A stretch of DNA of 64,000 bases from Eubacteriaceae bacterium. GTDB lineage: Bacteria; Bacillota; Clostridia; Eubacteriales; Anaerofustaceae. This document shows positions 15,277 through 23,850 of this stretch, piece after piece. The DNA lies in NCBI GenBank assembly GCA_017551505.1, contig JAFZLL010000051.1, positions 28,817 to 92,816 on the forward strand, given 5' to 3'. How positions within the stretch are numbered: position 1 is the first letter of the stretch; each line of letters begins with the position of its first letter. The notes under the pieces were generated by a model. The model saw nothing but the letters and a program-made list of their open reading frames with translations, ran no database searches and had not been told where the DNA came from. A program made the position numbers and the translations under genes.

Positions 15277-16719
15277 ATGTTGACGGCATTATATATTTTT
15301 TCAGCGCTGATGGCGGCATTTCTGCTGGTCGTACTGGCGCGGGCCGCGATGTTCAGGCCCGTGCAGAAGCCTGCGGCAGGCGAAGAGGAAGTGGATATAG
15401 ATCCGGACAGGACGGTAAATGACCTGAGGGAGATGGTGCGCTGCAAGACCGTTTCCTACACAGATGAATCCTTGGAGGATAAGAGCCAGTTCGACTCCTT
15501 TAAGGAGCTGCTCAAAAAACTGTATCCTGCAGTTAATGAACACGCAGAGCTGAGTTATCCTTCAAGGACCGGTATCCTATACCGCATCCGAGGCAAAAGC
15601 GGTTCTGCACACGCTGCGGTCTTCATGGCGCATTATGACGTCGTCCCGGCCGATGAGGGATCATGGGAAAAGCCTGCTTTCGATGGGGTCATCGAGGATG
15701 GATTCCTGTGGGGCAGAGGAACACTGGATACCAAGACGACATTATGCGGAACGATGGAAGCTGCTGAATACCTACTGTCCAATGGATTTATTCCGGAAAA
15801 CGATATCTATTTGGCCTTTTCCGGAGAAGAGGAGATTGCGGGTCCGACTGCTTCAGATATCGCAAAGTCTCTGAAGGCGGGCGGTGTGGAGATCGATTTC
15901 GTCATTGATGAGGGCGGCGCTGTCGTCGAAGGAGTATTCCCGGGTGTAAAAGGACCATGCGCGCTTGTCGGCATAAGTGAAAAGGGCATCATGGATGCGG
16001 AATTCCGCCTGAAATCCAGCGGTGGTCACGCATCAGCTCCTCCGGCGCATACTATAGTAGGTGAAATGGCCAAGGCCATATGCAATATAGAGGACAATCC
16101 GTTCAGAATGCAGCTGACCAAGGCTGTTTCTGAAATGTTCGATACTCTCGGACGCCGATCGACCTTCCTTTACAGGATCATTTTCGCCAACTTATGGTGT
16201 TTCAGATGGGTGCTCGACATGATCTGCCGTAAGAGCGGAGGAGAGCTTAATGCGCTTGTGCGGACAACCGCGGCCTTCACCATGACCAAGGGAAGTCTGG
16301 CTTCCAATGTCCTGCCGAACGAGGCGGTGGCGGTTGCGAATCTCAGGCTCTGCGGGGAGGATACCGCAGAGTCCGCGCTTGCTTATCTGAGGGATAAGGC
16401 CGGCAACGACAAGATCGAGGTCAGCATGCTGCATGGCACAGACCCAAGCCCTGTTTCACTTACAGAAGGGCCGGCATGGGAAAAGCTCTGCAGAGCCATC
16501 TCTCAGACATGGAACGACGCTGTGATTTCACCTTATATGATGATCGCCGCAAGCGATTCACGTTATTACTCCCTGATAAGCGATAAGGTCTACAGGTTCT
16601 CATGCATGGCTTTGTCCAAGGAGGAAAGGGGGCTCATCCATGGCAATAATGAGCGAATACCGCTGCAGAAGATCACCGAGACCGCAAAATTCTATGTTAG
16701 GCTTATAAAACAGTTCTAA
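15277..16719 (+). CDS. Membrane-anchored M20 family metallopeptidase
   Basis: About 480 residues. The N-terminal helix LTALYIFSALMAAFLLVVLA anchors the protein. The M20 catalytic domain follows with dizinc ligands in MAHYDVVPADEG (His, then Asp two residues on), GRGTLDTK (bridging Asp), FSGEEEIAG (catalytic Glu and ligand Glu), DEGGAVVEG and a late His in GLIHGNNERI. The insertion with SSGGHASAPP is the dimerisation/lid domain. This layout resembles PM20D1-type carboxypeptidases and N-acyl amino acid hydrolases. The ATG at 15277 is chosen for GGAAATAAGGG before it; the open frame upstream runs inside udk. A terminator follows. Confidence 0.85.
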   Translation: MLTALYIFSALMAAFLLVVLARAAMFRPVQKPAAGEEEVDIDPDRTVNDLREMVRCKTVSYTDESLEDKSQFDSFKELLKKLYPAVNEHAELSYPSRTGILYRIRGKSGSAHAAVFMAHYDVVPADEGSWEKPAFDGVIEDGFLWGRGTLDTKTTLCGTMEAAEYLLSNGFIPENDIYLAFSGEEEIAGPTASDIAKSLKAGGVEIDFVIDEGGAVVEGVFPGVKGPCALVGISEKGIMDAEFRLKSSGGHASAPPAHTIVGEMAKAICNIEDNPFRMQLTKAVSEMFDTLGRRSTFLYRIIFANLWCFRWVLDMICRKSGGELNALVRTTAAFTMTKGSLASNVLPNEAVAVANLRLCGEDTAESALAYLRDKAGNDKIEVSMLHGTDPSPVSLTEGPAWEKLCRAISQTWNDAVISPYMMIAASDSRYYSLISDKVYRFSCMALSKEERGLIHGNNERIPLQKITETAKFYVRLIKQF

Positions 16720-16726
16720 ACAGACG

Positions 16727-16751
16727 GAACGCCGGGGTTTTCCCGGCGTTC
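16727..16751. terminator. Hairpin between convergent genes (M20 peptidase and coiled-coil protein)
   Basis: Perfect stem gaacgccggg / cccggcgttc (16727-16736, 16742-16751). The T tract on the plus side is weak. It lies between convergent genes and may serve both. Confidence 0.65.
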
Positions 16752-16777
16752 TTCTGATATACTTCTTTTACAGTTGG

Positions 16778-17020
16778 TCAGTTTTGGCCCTGAGACGGGA
16801 TAAGTTCATTTATCCTGTTCTCTATCACGTCCAGCTTTTTGTTCATCTCCTCGGCAGCATTAGTAATGGATCCGTATTCCACAGGGGAATGGATCGTATA
16901 TTCCTTCAGTTTTGCGGCCGCCTCTTCAGTTTTTTGGTGCTTGTCTGTCAGATAAAAGCAGCCTGCCATTATGGCAATCGCGAGAAGAAACAGCACGTAG
17001 TTATTGAATTTCCTTCTCAT
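16778..17020 (-). CDS. Small single-pass membrane protein with coiled coil
   Basis: 80 residues. A short basic start (MRRKFNN), a membrane helix at ~8-24 (YVLFLLAIAIMAGCFYL), and an outside segment with heptad-like hydrophobics ending in MNKKLDVIENRINELIP. Its ATG overlaps the stop of the 155-residue gene (ATGA), so the two are translationally coupled and probably act together. No family was recognised. A Cys in the helix (AGC) is close to a lipobox but no clear signal peptidase II site is seen. Confidence 0.65.
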   Translation of the reverse strand: MRRKFNNYVLFLLAIAIMAGCFYLTDKHQKTEEAAAKLKEYTIHSPVEYGSITNAAEEMNKKLDVIENRINELIPSQGQN

Positions 17021-17484
17021 TGATCCTCGGTCTGAGCCTCCGTTTCATTTGGCTGCTGGAGATCGGCGAGTTTTTCTTCCAGTTTCTTTACCCTTGCTCT
17101 CAGCTCCTCAATGGTCTTCGTATAATTGGCGAATTGTTCGTTGTAGTCAGCTTCCAGGTCAAGTATCTCGTTTTCCTGAGATGAGATAGTCTCCATCTGC
17201 TTTGCAATCACCGTTTCGTATTTGGGGATGAGCCAGTAATTGACACCCAGAAACCATCCTGCGTTTATGATTATCACCAAGAACAATGCGAAAAAGAAAT
17301 TGACGCCCTTTTTGACTATGATCTTCCCGCCTTTTCCCTGTGTGCTGCGCCTGTTTGAGTATTCCTGTCCAGTCGGTTCTTTAATATCCTCGTCGGGAGC
17401 GGAAGGAATATCGTTGTTCAGACTCATCTCGATATCGTAATTTGCATTTTCAGCCATGAACGTGTCCTCATTGTTCTCCGTCAT
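17017..17484 (-). CDS. Membrane protein with cytoplasmic N-terminus and extracellular coiled coil
   Basis: 155 residues. The hydrophilic N-terminus of ~60 residues is acidic and then basic (STQGKGGKIIVKKG). A membrane helix follows at ~62-84 (FFFALFLVIIINAGWFLGV), then a strong coiled coil (YNEQFANYTKTIEELRARVK, KLEEKLADLQ). This topology recalls FtsL/DivIC/FtsB-type septal proteins, but size and sequence are not diagnostic. It lies 6 nt after the E2-like gene and overlaps the 80-residue gene by 4 nt; three proteins are therefore made from one message. The function is unknown. Confidence 0.65.
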   Translation of the reverse strand: MTENNEDTFMAENANYDIEMSLNNDIPSAPDEDIKEPTGQEYSNRRSTQGKGGKIIVKKGVNFFFALFLVIIINAGWFLGVNYWLIPKYETVIAKQMETISSQENEILDLEADYNEQFANYTKTIEELRARVKKLEEKLADLQQPNETEAQTEDQ

Positions 17485-17490
17485 TTGTAT

Positions 17491-18369
17491 TTATTCGTCG
17501 GCCTTTCTGTGATAATGCCAGTTCTCTTCCTTTGGGAAATCGCGGTTGATCACTGTGGGCGGAACTTCAAGCAGCGACGGATTTTTCAGGTAAGCCTTCA
17601 TTTTTGCGAAAGCTGCGGCAAAGTATGCCCCGTCGGCGACGCGCTCATCCATTACAACTCCTATTGGGATGCACTTTTCACCGTCGATGTTGCCGTCAGG
17701 ATCGCGCTTCAATACCTCTCGGGTATTGCCCATGGCCAGGAATATGCTGGTTGTACCGAAGTTATAGATGTGGTGATAAATGTGGTTCGTACGTATGCTG
17801 GCCAGGTTTGTTATCGAAAAGCTGACGTGAAATGGGCTCGCTTCTATCAAGGCTCTTGGAAGTAGGTTGTGTTTATCCAGCCACCTGAAGAGGAATGTTC
17901 CAATCTCAAGCAGCCACTGCTGGCTGAGCAGCAGGCTGATAATCTTATCCGTAGTGTTGGTCTCACCTTCCTGGCGGTTCTGGTCGACATATGAATCTAT
18001 GACCTTCTGCACGTCGAAAACAGTGTCCTCGAATTCGAAGTACATCTTGTTCATAGTGCCTTCCAGTTTTCCGGGCTTCATGACGACCATTCCGACGCAC
18101 AGTTCATTTCTGGCGTATATCTTCTTATTGACGATGAACCTGTTAAGCGCCGGGTATTCAGCCATGGCGCGGATTGTTGCGGCTATGATCACGCTCATAT
18201 GGGATATCCTGCAGTTTTCCTTGCGCTTGGCATTGATGTAACTCTGTATGGGCTCCATGGGGATATCGATCGTTATCATGTTCATGGCGTCGCTTCGCTC
18301 ACGCAGGAAATAAGGCATGATAGTATACATCGGGTCTATTCTCTTTAATCGTTTTCCGTCTTTTCTCAT
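17491..18369 (-). CDS. 2-oxo acid dehydrogenase E2-like (CAT-fold) protein, catalytic His replaced
   Basis: About 292 residues matching only the catalytic acyltransferase domain of E2 enzymes, with no lipoyl or E1/E3-binding domain. Family blocks are ISHMSVIIAATIRAMAEYPA, LNRFIVNKKIYARN, IEASPFHVSFSITNLASI and the C-terminal DERVADGAYFAAAF. The last corresponds to DHRVxDG, where His is the general base; here it is Glu (around residue 242), so normal acetyl transfer is unlikely. Related clostridial proteins as I recall them carry the same change, which would make it a subfamily trait. The ATG at 18369 follows GGAGGC closely. It heads an operon with two small coiled-coil membrane proteins. No E1 or E3 genes are nearby. 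Confidence 0.75.
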   Translation of the reverse strand: MRKDGKRLKRIDPMYTIMPYFLRERSDAMNMITIDIPMEPIQSYINAKRKENCRISHMSVIIAATIRAMAEYPALNRFIVNKKIYARNELCVGMVVMKPGKLEGTMNKMYFEFEDTVFDVQKVIDSYVDQNRQEGETNTTDKIISLLLSQQWLLEIGTFLFRWLDKHNLLPRALIEASPFHVSFSITNLASIRTNHIYHHIYNFGTTSIFLAMGNTREVLKRDPDGNIDGEKCIPIGVVMDERVADGAYFAAAFAKMKAYLKNPSLLEVPPTVINRDFPKEENWHYHRKADE

Positions 18370-18631
18370 TTCTGCCTCCGGCATTCATTGTCTGCAGATA
18401 TATTATAATAAAGTTTCAAAAATTGGAAGTATTTTCTGTTTCTTTCCTGCGGATTACCCGAACGAATCCCGGTCTGACTGAAAAGATAAAATAAACAGCA
18501 TATTCCGGATATAAAGCAGCAGTGTGTCACGAAAGTCAGGGCTTTGGCCATGGAACAGGATGTGAGTTTGACTGACCCGCAGTGCCCTGTATCCGGAAAT
18601 AACAGCAGAGGAGGTGATTAGGGTTAAAGTG

Positions 18632-18787
18632 ATGGTCGGGGAGTGTATGAACATGATAATAGGTAATAAGAAAATTTATCTTATCCGGGAAGCGGACAGT
18701 CGCATCATTTTTACGGATACGAGGAAAAGACTGGGGAAGAGTGCGCCAGACGAGATACTCAGCGATACAGAAAATGAATGGCTGTGA
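18632..18787 (+). CDS. Possible small ORF, 51 residues
   Basis: An open frame from ATG 18632 (or GTG 18629) to TGA 18787. A strong GAGGAGG at 18609-18615 lies somewhat far upstream (13-16 nt). The product is hydrophilic and charged (KIYLIREADSRIIFTDTRKR) and ends in NEWL. It has no recognised family and no partner gene. Coding status is uncertain; it could also be a gene remnant. Confidence 0.25.
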   Translation: MVGECMNMIIGNKKIYLIREADSRIIFTDTRKRLGKSAPDEILSDTENEWL

Positions 18788-18879
18788 TCCTTTCTCTCAA
18801 AATCCTTTAGCCCGCATTGGCCCTCGGAGTGACCTGGAAGCTTTTTGATCCCCGACAATTCTGAATGCTACGGCTTTTC

Positions 18880-18908
18880 TTGCAAGAGGGGACATATGCT
18901 GATAGAAT
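18880..18908 (+). promoter_or_regulatory. Promoter of the F420-ligase-like gene
   Basis: TTGCAA (18880-18885), a 17-nt spacer and TAGAAT (18903-18908), about 40 nt before the start codon. Confidence 0.6.
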
Positions 18909-18948
18909 TACTACACACTCCTAATCTTAATCGAAAGCAGGTAATCAA

Positions 18949-20130
18949 ATGAAAAAGACTTGTGTGACTTCACGAGGGATCATAACGCCAATTTTCAAAC
19001 AAGGCGATAATCTTGCCTTTGAGATAGTCAAGAGCATCTGTGAAGCGGCGGACGAGGAAGGCTTTGCGCTTCACGACGGAGATATCGTCGGCGTAACTGA
19101 ATCTGTACTGGCACGCACACAGGGCAACTACGCCACTGTGGAACAGATCACTAAGGATATTATGCGTAAATTCGGAGGGGCAGAAATCGGCGTCGTCTTC
19201 CCAATCATGTCCCGCAACCGTTTTTCCATCCTCTTGAAAGCCTTCGCCAAAGGCGCGGAGAAGGTATATGTGCAGCTTTCCTATCCATGTGACGAAGTGG
19301 GCAATGAACTGATCTCGATAGACTACATGGATGAAAAAAACGTCGACCCTTATGCGCAGAATTTTGATGAAAAGACCTTCCGGGCTGTTTTCGGATACCA
19401 CACAAAACATAGGTTCACGGGAATAGATTATATAGAATACTATAAGAGCCTGGCGGATAATATCGAGATAATCTTCTCGAATGATCCGACATATGTTCTT
19501 AACTACACAAAGAACGTTCTGTCCTGCGATATCCATTCGAGAGAGAGGACTAAGAGAAGACTCAAAGCTGCAGGCGCTGCTCTTGTTTACGGGATGGACG
19601 ACATATTATCCGAGAGCGTGGAAGGAAGCGGGTATAATCCGGAATATGGTCTGCTGGGTTCCAATAAGGCCACCGAGGAAAAAGTCAAGCTTTTCCCGAG
19701 GGATGCGGAGATCTTTGCGGATGAACTGCAGAAGCTGCTTCTTGAAAAGACCGGTAAGCGCATGGAGGTCTTGGTATACGGTGACGGATGTTTCAAGGAT
19801 CCGGTTGGCGGCATCTGGGAACTTGCTGATCCGGTCGTATCCCCCGGATTTACTGACAGACTCAATGGAACCCCTAATGAATTGAAGATAAAGTACTTTG
19901 CCGATAATGAGTATTCCGGTCTCACTGGACAGGAATTGGAAGAAGCCATGAAGAAGGCTATAAAGGAAAAAGAGAGCGATCTCGTCGGAAATATGGTCTC
20001 TGAAGGAACCACGCCGCGCAGATATACCGACCTTCTTGGGAGTTTGTGCGACCTTACAAGCGGGAGCGGGGACAGAGGGACTCCTGTAGTCCTTGTACAG
20101 GGCTACTTTACGAATTATGCAACTGAGTAA
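18949..20130 (+). CDS. Coenzyme F420-0:L-glutamate ligase-like protein
   Basis: 393 residues. It resembles the CofE/FbiB ligase family (F420_ligase), which adds glutamate to F420-0 using GTP. Blocks seen are SRGIITPIFKQGDNL, DGDIVGVTESVLARTQGNYA, GVVFPIMSRNRFSILLKAF and VLVYGDGCFKDPVGGIWELA. A Clostridia-type anaerobe of this kind is not expected to make F420, and no other cof or fbi gene is in the window; the protein may ligate glutamate to another substrate. It is longer than archaeal CofE (about 250 residues). Its 3' end overlaps the DUF2804 gene by 14 nt, suggesting a joint task. Confidence 0.75.
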   Translation: MKKTCVTSRGIITPIFKQGDNLAFEIVKSICEAADEEGFALHDGDIVGVTESVLARTQGNYATVEQITKDIMRKFGGAEIGVVFPIMSRNRFSILLKAFAKGAEKVYVQLSYPCDEVGNELISIDYMDEKNVDPYAQNFDEKTFRAVFGYHTKHRFTGIDYIEYYKSLADNIEIIFSNDPTYVLNYTKNVLSCDIHSRERTKRRLKAAGAALVYGMDDILSESVEGSGYNPEYGLLGSNKATEEKVKLFPRDAEIFADELQKLLLEKTGKRMEVLVYGDGCFKDPVGGIWELADPVVSPGFTDRLNGTPNELKIKYFADNEYSGLTGQELEEAMKKAIKEKESDLVGNMVSEGTTPRRYTDLLGSLCDLTSGSGDRGTPVVLVQGYFTNYATE

Positions 20131-21160
20131 AGAACAGCATGCTCTTGTTCCAGGGGCATTATTAAATGAAAAAGGTGAGCTGAATGAGGCCGGATACGCC
20201 AAATCGCTTATAAGGGAATACGACAGGAAAGCAATAAAGGCTCCTGCACTGCGCATAAAGGAATGGGATTATTACTGCATAACGAACGATGACTATGCTG
20301 TCGCTCTGACCATCGATGACAATTCGTACATGGGCCTGGATTCCATATCCTTCATGGATCTTAAATCGGGGACGAGCATCACTCGTAGCCCGATGCAGCT
20401 GCTTACACTCGGCAAAAAAGCATTGCCATCCTCTTCGGATGAAGGCGATATCTACTCTGAAGGCAAAGGATATTTCGTGAGTTTTGTAAATAAACGCAGC
20501 GAGCGGACCATTACCGCGCACATGGATGACTTTTCGGGTAAAGAGGCGATAGACGTCGATATCGCCCTGTACGATTTCCCGTCTGAATCCATGGTCATCG
20601 CCACGCCTTTTGCGGGAGCCCCAAAAGCTTTTTACTATAATCAGAAGATCAACTGTATGAGGGCAAAAGGCATTGTCAGGATAGGCGGCACGGAATATGA
20701 TTTTGATGGAAATGATTCCTTTGGCGTGCTTGACTGGGGCAGAGGTGTTTGGACCTACAGCAATACCTGGTACTGGAGCAGTCTTAGCTGCGCCATTGAC
20801 AGTATAAAGTTTGGTTTTAATCTGGGATACGGGTTCGGGGATACATCAGCTGCATCTGAAAATATGCTCTTCTTTGACGGAAAGGCGCACAAACTGGGAA
20901 AGGTAGTGTTTGATATCCCGTCAATGCAGGGAAAAGATGATTTCATGTCCGTATGGACCATAAAAGATGATGAGGATAGACTGGAGCTGAAAATGGAACC
21001 GATTCTGAACCGGTCCTCGCTTACGGATTTCAAGTTTCTGAAAAGTGATCAGAATCAGGTTTTCGGAAGATTCTCCGGCAGAGCAGTTCTGGACGACGAA
21101 ACTGAGGTAGTTATACGTGGCAAAACGGGTTTTGCGGAGAAAGTTACAAACAAGTGGTGA
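20117..21160 (+). CDS. DUF2804 family protein
   Basis: 347 residues from the ATG at 20117; the frame is open further upstream, but that part lies inside the F420-ligase-like gene. The family is recognised from KEWDYYCITNDDYAVALTID, FDGNDSFGVLDWGRGVWTYS and WSSLSCAIDSIKFGFNLGYG, a beta-rich protein with many aromatic residues. DUF2804 has no established function; its fold resembles lipocalin/AttH-like proteins with a central hydrophobic cavity. There is no signal peptide, so it is probably cytoplasmic. A terminator follows. Confidence 0.75.
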   Translation: MQLSKEQHALVPGALLNEKGELNEAGYAKSLIREYDRKAIKAPALRIKEWDYYCITNDDYAVALTIDDNSYMGLDSISFMDLKSGTSITRSPMQLLTLGKKALPSSSDEGDIYSEGKGYFVSFVNKRSERTITAHMDDFSGKEAIDVDIALYDFPSESMVIATPFAGAPKAFYYNQKINCMRAKGIVRIGGTEYDFDGNDSFGVLDWGRGVWTYSNTWYWSSLSCAIDSIKFGFNLGYGFGDTSAASENMLFFDGKAHKLGKVVFDIPSMQGKDDFMSVWTIKDDEDRLELKMEPILNRSSLTDFKFLKSDQNQVFGRFSGRAVLDDETEVVIRGKTGFAEKVTNKW

Positions 21161-21175
21161 TCGTAGATTACTTAG

Positions 21176-21198
21176 GCGGGCTTCGCCCCGCTTTTTTA
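21176..21198 (+). terminator. Terminator after the DUF2804 gene
   Basis: gcggg / cccgc stem at 21176-21191 followed by a T run (cttttttatt). Confidence 0.8.
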
Positions 21199-21294
21199 TT
21201 TGCAATATTTTGTATAAAACGTTGCAAATAAAATATATGGCATATTATAAAATCGAATATACAATATAAAATCCAATTTAGAAGGGAGGATAAA

Positions 21295-21815
21295 ATGGAT
21301 AAGGATATTGAAGTGCTGCGTCAGGAACGCGAGCAGGTCGCCAAGGATGTACGTCGCGGGATAATCCCGAAGAGAGTGCCCGTAAGAGACAGCCTGAGCC
21401 TTGAGCTGCTTATTGAATATTCGGGCAAGGATCTGCTCACCACACAGTATCATTATAACTACGAAGAGTGTGTTGAGATTATGGAAAAAGCACAGGAGAT
21501 CGTACGCGGCGATAACTTCGGTGCTGCATTTGCACGTAACCCTGTAGCGGCAATGCTGATAAAGGGCAAAACGAATTTTATGAGTAAATCAGGATTCATA
21601 CAGCACCCAGAGACCTGTGTGATGGAAGAGGATGAATATGACGAGCTCATCGCCGACCCGGAAACCTTTATCGGCAAAAAGATTATCCCGCGCAAAGCAG
21701 AGATGTATTCCGTCAGCCCCATGACCTTATCCCGGCTGAACGGGTCATCCCCTATATGAAGGAAGCCTACGAGAAATATGTCAGCCTGGTTCCTTATCCG
21801 AAGTTCGGGATGTAG
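21295..21815 (+). pseudogene. Truncated URO-D family (corrinoid methyltransferase-type) gene
   Basis: The first ~145 residues match the N-terminus of clostridial uroporphyrinogen-decarboxylase-like proteins (about 350-400 residues), which include methyltransferases acting with corrinoid proteins. Blocks seen are KDVRRGIIPKRVPVRDSLSL, FMSKSGFIQHPETCVMEEDE and YDELIADPETFIGKKIIPR. The frame ends at 21759. Shifting by one base near 21720 gives a second open piece, ERVIPYMKEAYEKYVSLVPY, running to a stop at 21815. The TIM-barrel core and active-site part are missing, so this is a remnant left by deletion and frameshift. GAAGGGAGG still stands before the ATG, and a terminator follows. Confidence 0.75.
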
Positions 21816-21846
21816 CGATGCTTATCGCGTGACGGTTAAGTCAAAC

Positions 21847-21875
21847 ACAGCCCCAATATATGCGGGGCTGTTTAT
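21847..21875 (+). terminator. Terminator after the URO-D relic
   Basis: acagcccc / ggggctgt stem followed by tttattattt. Confidence 0.75.
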
Positions 21876-21932
21876 TATTTTAAGCCGTCATATATGCTAA
21901 TATGTAATCAATAATACGCAAAGGAGCGCTTA

Positions 21933-22880
21933 ATGAAACTGCTTGTATTCGATCTCGGAGGTTCTTCAATAAAAGCCGGTATCGTTGACGAAAACTATAA
22001 CCTGACTGATAAAAGAAAATTCGCAGTAAGGGGGGACAGTGTGGAGACACTGCTGGAGGATGGAGTGGAGATGCTGGATCAAATATCTACTCCCGAGCAG
22101 TTCGTCAAAGCGATGCTGGCTATAAAGGAAGACATGCTGACTGAGGCGGATGGCATTGGCTTTTCGGTCAACTTTCCTTTCGATAACGCCACGGGAAACG
22201 CCTACAACGGTGGAGCGGCCAACCGCTATCTCAATAATACAAATCTTTACGAGGCTTTCAGAAGAGAGACCGACCTGCCCATAAGTGCGGATAATGACGG
22301 CAAATGCCTGTTGCTGGCGGAGGTGGAAGCAGGCTGCCTGAAAGGCCAGCAGAACGCCATTGCCCTCGGTTTTGGAACTGGCATATCCTGCGGCATACTT
22401 GCGGGGGGCATGGTCGTGCGCGGAGAGCATTTCTGCTCCAACGAGGTATGCCCGATAATCATAAATGATGTAGAAAAACCGCAGGTGCAGGATCTATGGG
22501 TAGCCGCGGCTTCTCTGCCGACTATGCTTAGGAAACTGGCTGAGGCTCTTGGACGCGCCGAGAACGAGGTGAACGGCTTCGTCGCCTTCGACCTCTTTGA
22601 AAAAGGGGAGTATCTGGAATACCTGAAAGAGATGTGCGGGCATATCGCCATCCAAATATACAATTTTCAACTGATTCTGGATCCCGGCGCTTTTGCGATA
22701 GGCGGCGGCATCGCAGCCCATAAGCTATTCGTCGATACTATTCAGGAAGAGATCGACAGGCTTCATGACGGAATGAGTTTTGGAGCCAACTACAAGCCTG
22801 AGGTACGGCAGGCTAAATTTCTGAGCGATTCCAATCTGATCGGAGCTGCTGCTGCATTCCGCCGTCTATACAATGTCTGA
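21933..22880 (+). CDS. ROK family sugar kinase-like protein
   Basis: 315 residues. The ASKHA phosphate loop is LVFDLGGSSIKAGIVDE. The sugar-binding block is ISADNDGKCLLLAEVEAGCL (conserved NDG/NDA, with Asp as catalytic base), and phosphate 2 is ALGFGTGISCGILAGG. A late block, AFAIGGGIAAHKLF, belongs to the adenosine site. ROK kinases phosphorylate glucose, N-acetylmannosamine and similar sugars. The zinc motif CxCGxxGCxE of classical ROK members is missing; FCSNEVCP stands roughly in its place. Its own RBS is AAAGGAG, and it is a single gene between two terminators. Confidence 0.85.
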   Translation: MKLLVFDLGGSSIKAGIVDENYNLTDKRKFAVRGDSVETLLEDGVEMLDQISTPEQFVKAMLAIKEDMLTEADGIGFSVNFPFDNATGNAYNGGAANRYLNNTNLYEAFRRETDLPISADNDGKCLLLAEVEAGCLKGQQNAIALGFGTGISCGILAGGMVVRGEHFCSNEVCPIIINDVEKPQVQDLWVAAASLPTMLRKLAEALGRAENEVNGFVAFDLFEKGEYLEYLKEMCGHIAIQIYNFQLILDPGAFAIGGGIAAHKLFVDTIQEEIDRLHDGMSFGANYKPEVRQAKFLSDSNLIGAAAAFRRLYNV

Positions 22881-22929
22881 AACAGTATTCCTTAATGAAC
22901 TATGCTATTGTAAGAGCATAACATCCTGC

Positions 22930-22961
22930 AAAAGCCTCCACTCATGACAGTGGAGGCTTTT
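22930..22961. terminator. Bidirectional terminator between the ROK gene and hslO
   Basis: aaaagcctccact and agtggaggctttt form a 13-bp stem with flanking A and T runs, serving the converging ROK gene and hslO operon. Confidence 0.88.
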
Positions 22962-22964
22962 CGA

Positions 22965-23849
22965 TTATTGGTCTGCTGAAGCGTTGTTGTAGAGTTCTTT
23001 TAGTTCCTGAGGCGTAAATTCGTAGGCTTTATTGCAGAAATGGCACCTCGTCTCTACAGGCTTGCCTTCATCGATCATTTCCTGTATATCATTTTTTCCC
23101 AAGGACACGATGCCGCTGGCGAATCTTTCCTTGGAACAGGTACATTCGTATCTGGTTTCATGCTCAGAGAGAATATCGTATTCCATACCCTTGAGTATCT
23201 GGTCAAGGATCTCTTTGTTGCCGGTATTCTTGGCGATAAGAAGAGAGATGCTCTCCATTGCCTGGATGTTCTCTTCTATCGCGGGGATCAGGCTCTGGTC
23301 TGCGAATGGCATCAGCTGAAGCAAAAAGCCTCCTGCTGAGACGATATCAAACTCGTCATCGACCCTCACTCCCAAGGCGCAGACGGTAGGAATCTGTTCG
23401 CTTTTCGCATAGTATTCTGCGATATCCACGGCGATCTCGGATGTGGCAAGTTCGCATATGCCCACATAAGGCTCTTTTGTCCCTGTATCCCTTATCACAT
23501 AAAGCAGGCCTTTTCCAACAGCTTTCCCGACATCCAGTTTGCCATTCTCATTTAACGGAAGCTCGGCCGTTGGGTGCGCAACGTAGCCGCGCACATTCCC
23601 GCCCGATTCCCCGACACAGACTATAGAGCCCAATGGGCCGTCTCCTTTGATCTGCAGGGTCAGAGAGTCCGTCTCGTTCTTTAATGTAGAGCACATAAGG
23701 GAGGCGGCGGTTAAAGATCTGCCCAACGCGGCGCTTGCTGTCTTTGATGTGCGGTGTATCAGCCTTGCTTCCCGAACGATATCCGTGGAATCTTCCAGTA
23801 ATACCCTGATGCTGCCGTCCCGGGTCAGTGCATCCGTTAAAGTGCCCAT
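22965..23849 (-). CDS. hslO: Redox-regulated chaperone Hsp33
   Basis: 294 residues. A holdase that is switched on by oxidation and heat in the cytoplasm. The C-terminal zinc/redox switch is present: CTC in YECTCSKERF and CHFC in ETRCHFCNKAYEF. The N-terminal domain has typical blocks such as LGRSLTAASLMCSTLKNETD and QIKGDGPLGSIVCV. It is the last gene of the uppP-homocysteine methyltransferase-hslO operon, with 1 nt between it and its upstream neighbour. Confidence 0.95.
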   Translation of the reverse strand: MGTLTDALTRDGSIRVLLEDSTDIVREARLIHRTSKTASAALGRSLTAASLMCSTLKNETDSLTLQIKGDGPLGSIVCVGESGGNVRGYVAHPTAELPLNENGKLDVGKAVGKGLLYVIRDTGTKEPYVGICELATSEIAVDIAEYYAKSEQIPTVCALGVRVDDEFDIVSAGGFLLQLMPFADQSLIPAIEENIQAMESISLLIAKNTGNKEILDQILKGMEYDILSEHETRYECTCSKERFASGIVSLGKNDIQEMIDEGKPVETRCHFCNKAYEFTPQELKELYNNASADQ

Positions 23850-23850
23850 C

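Larger units (their letters stand above)
18388..18948. other. Intergenic stretch between divergent genes
   Basis: About 560 bases without a convincing gene. It holds the upstream region of the leftward E2-like operon (AT-rich, with TATAAT-like sequence near 18402), a doubtful short ORF at 18632-18787, and the promoter of the F420-ligase-like gene at 18880-18908. No repeats, tRNA or riboswitch motifs were seen. Confidence 0.5.

Noticed and set aside
18454..18654. 66-residue frame on the minus strand in the 18.4-18.9 kb gap
   Set aside because: No RBS and no family pattern; lies in a promoter-rich intergenic region.
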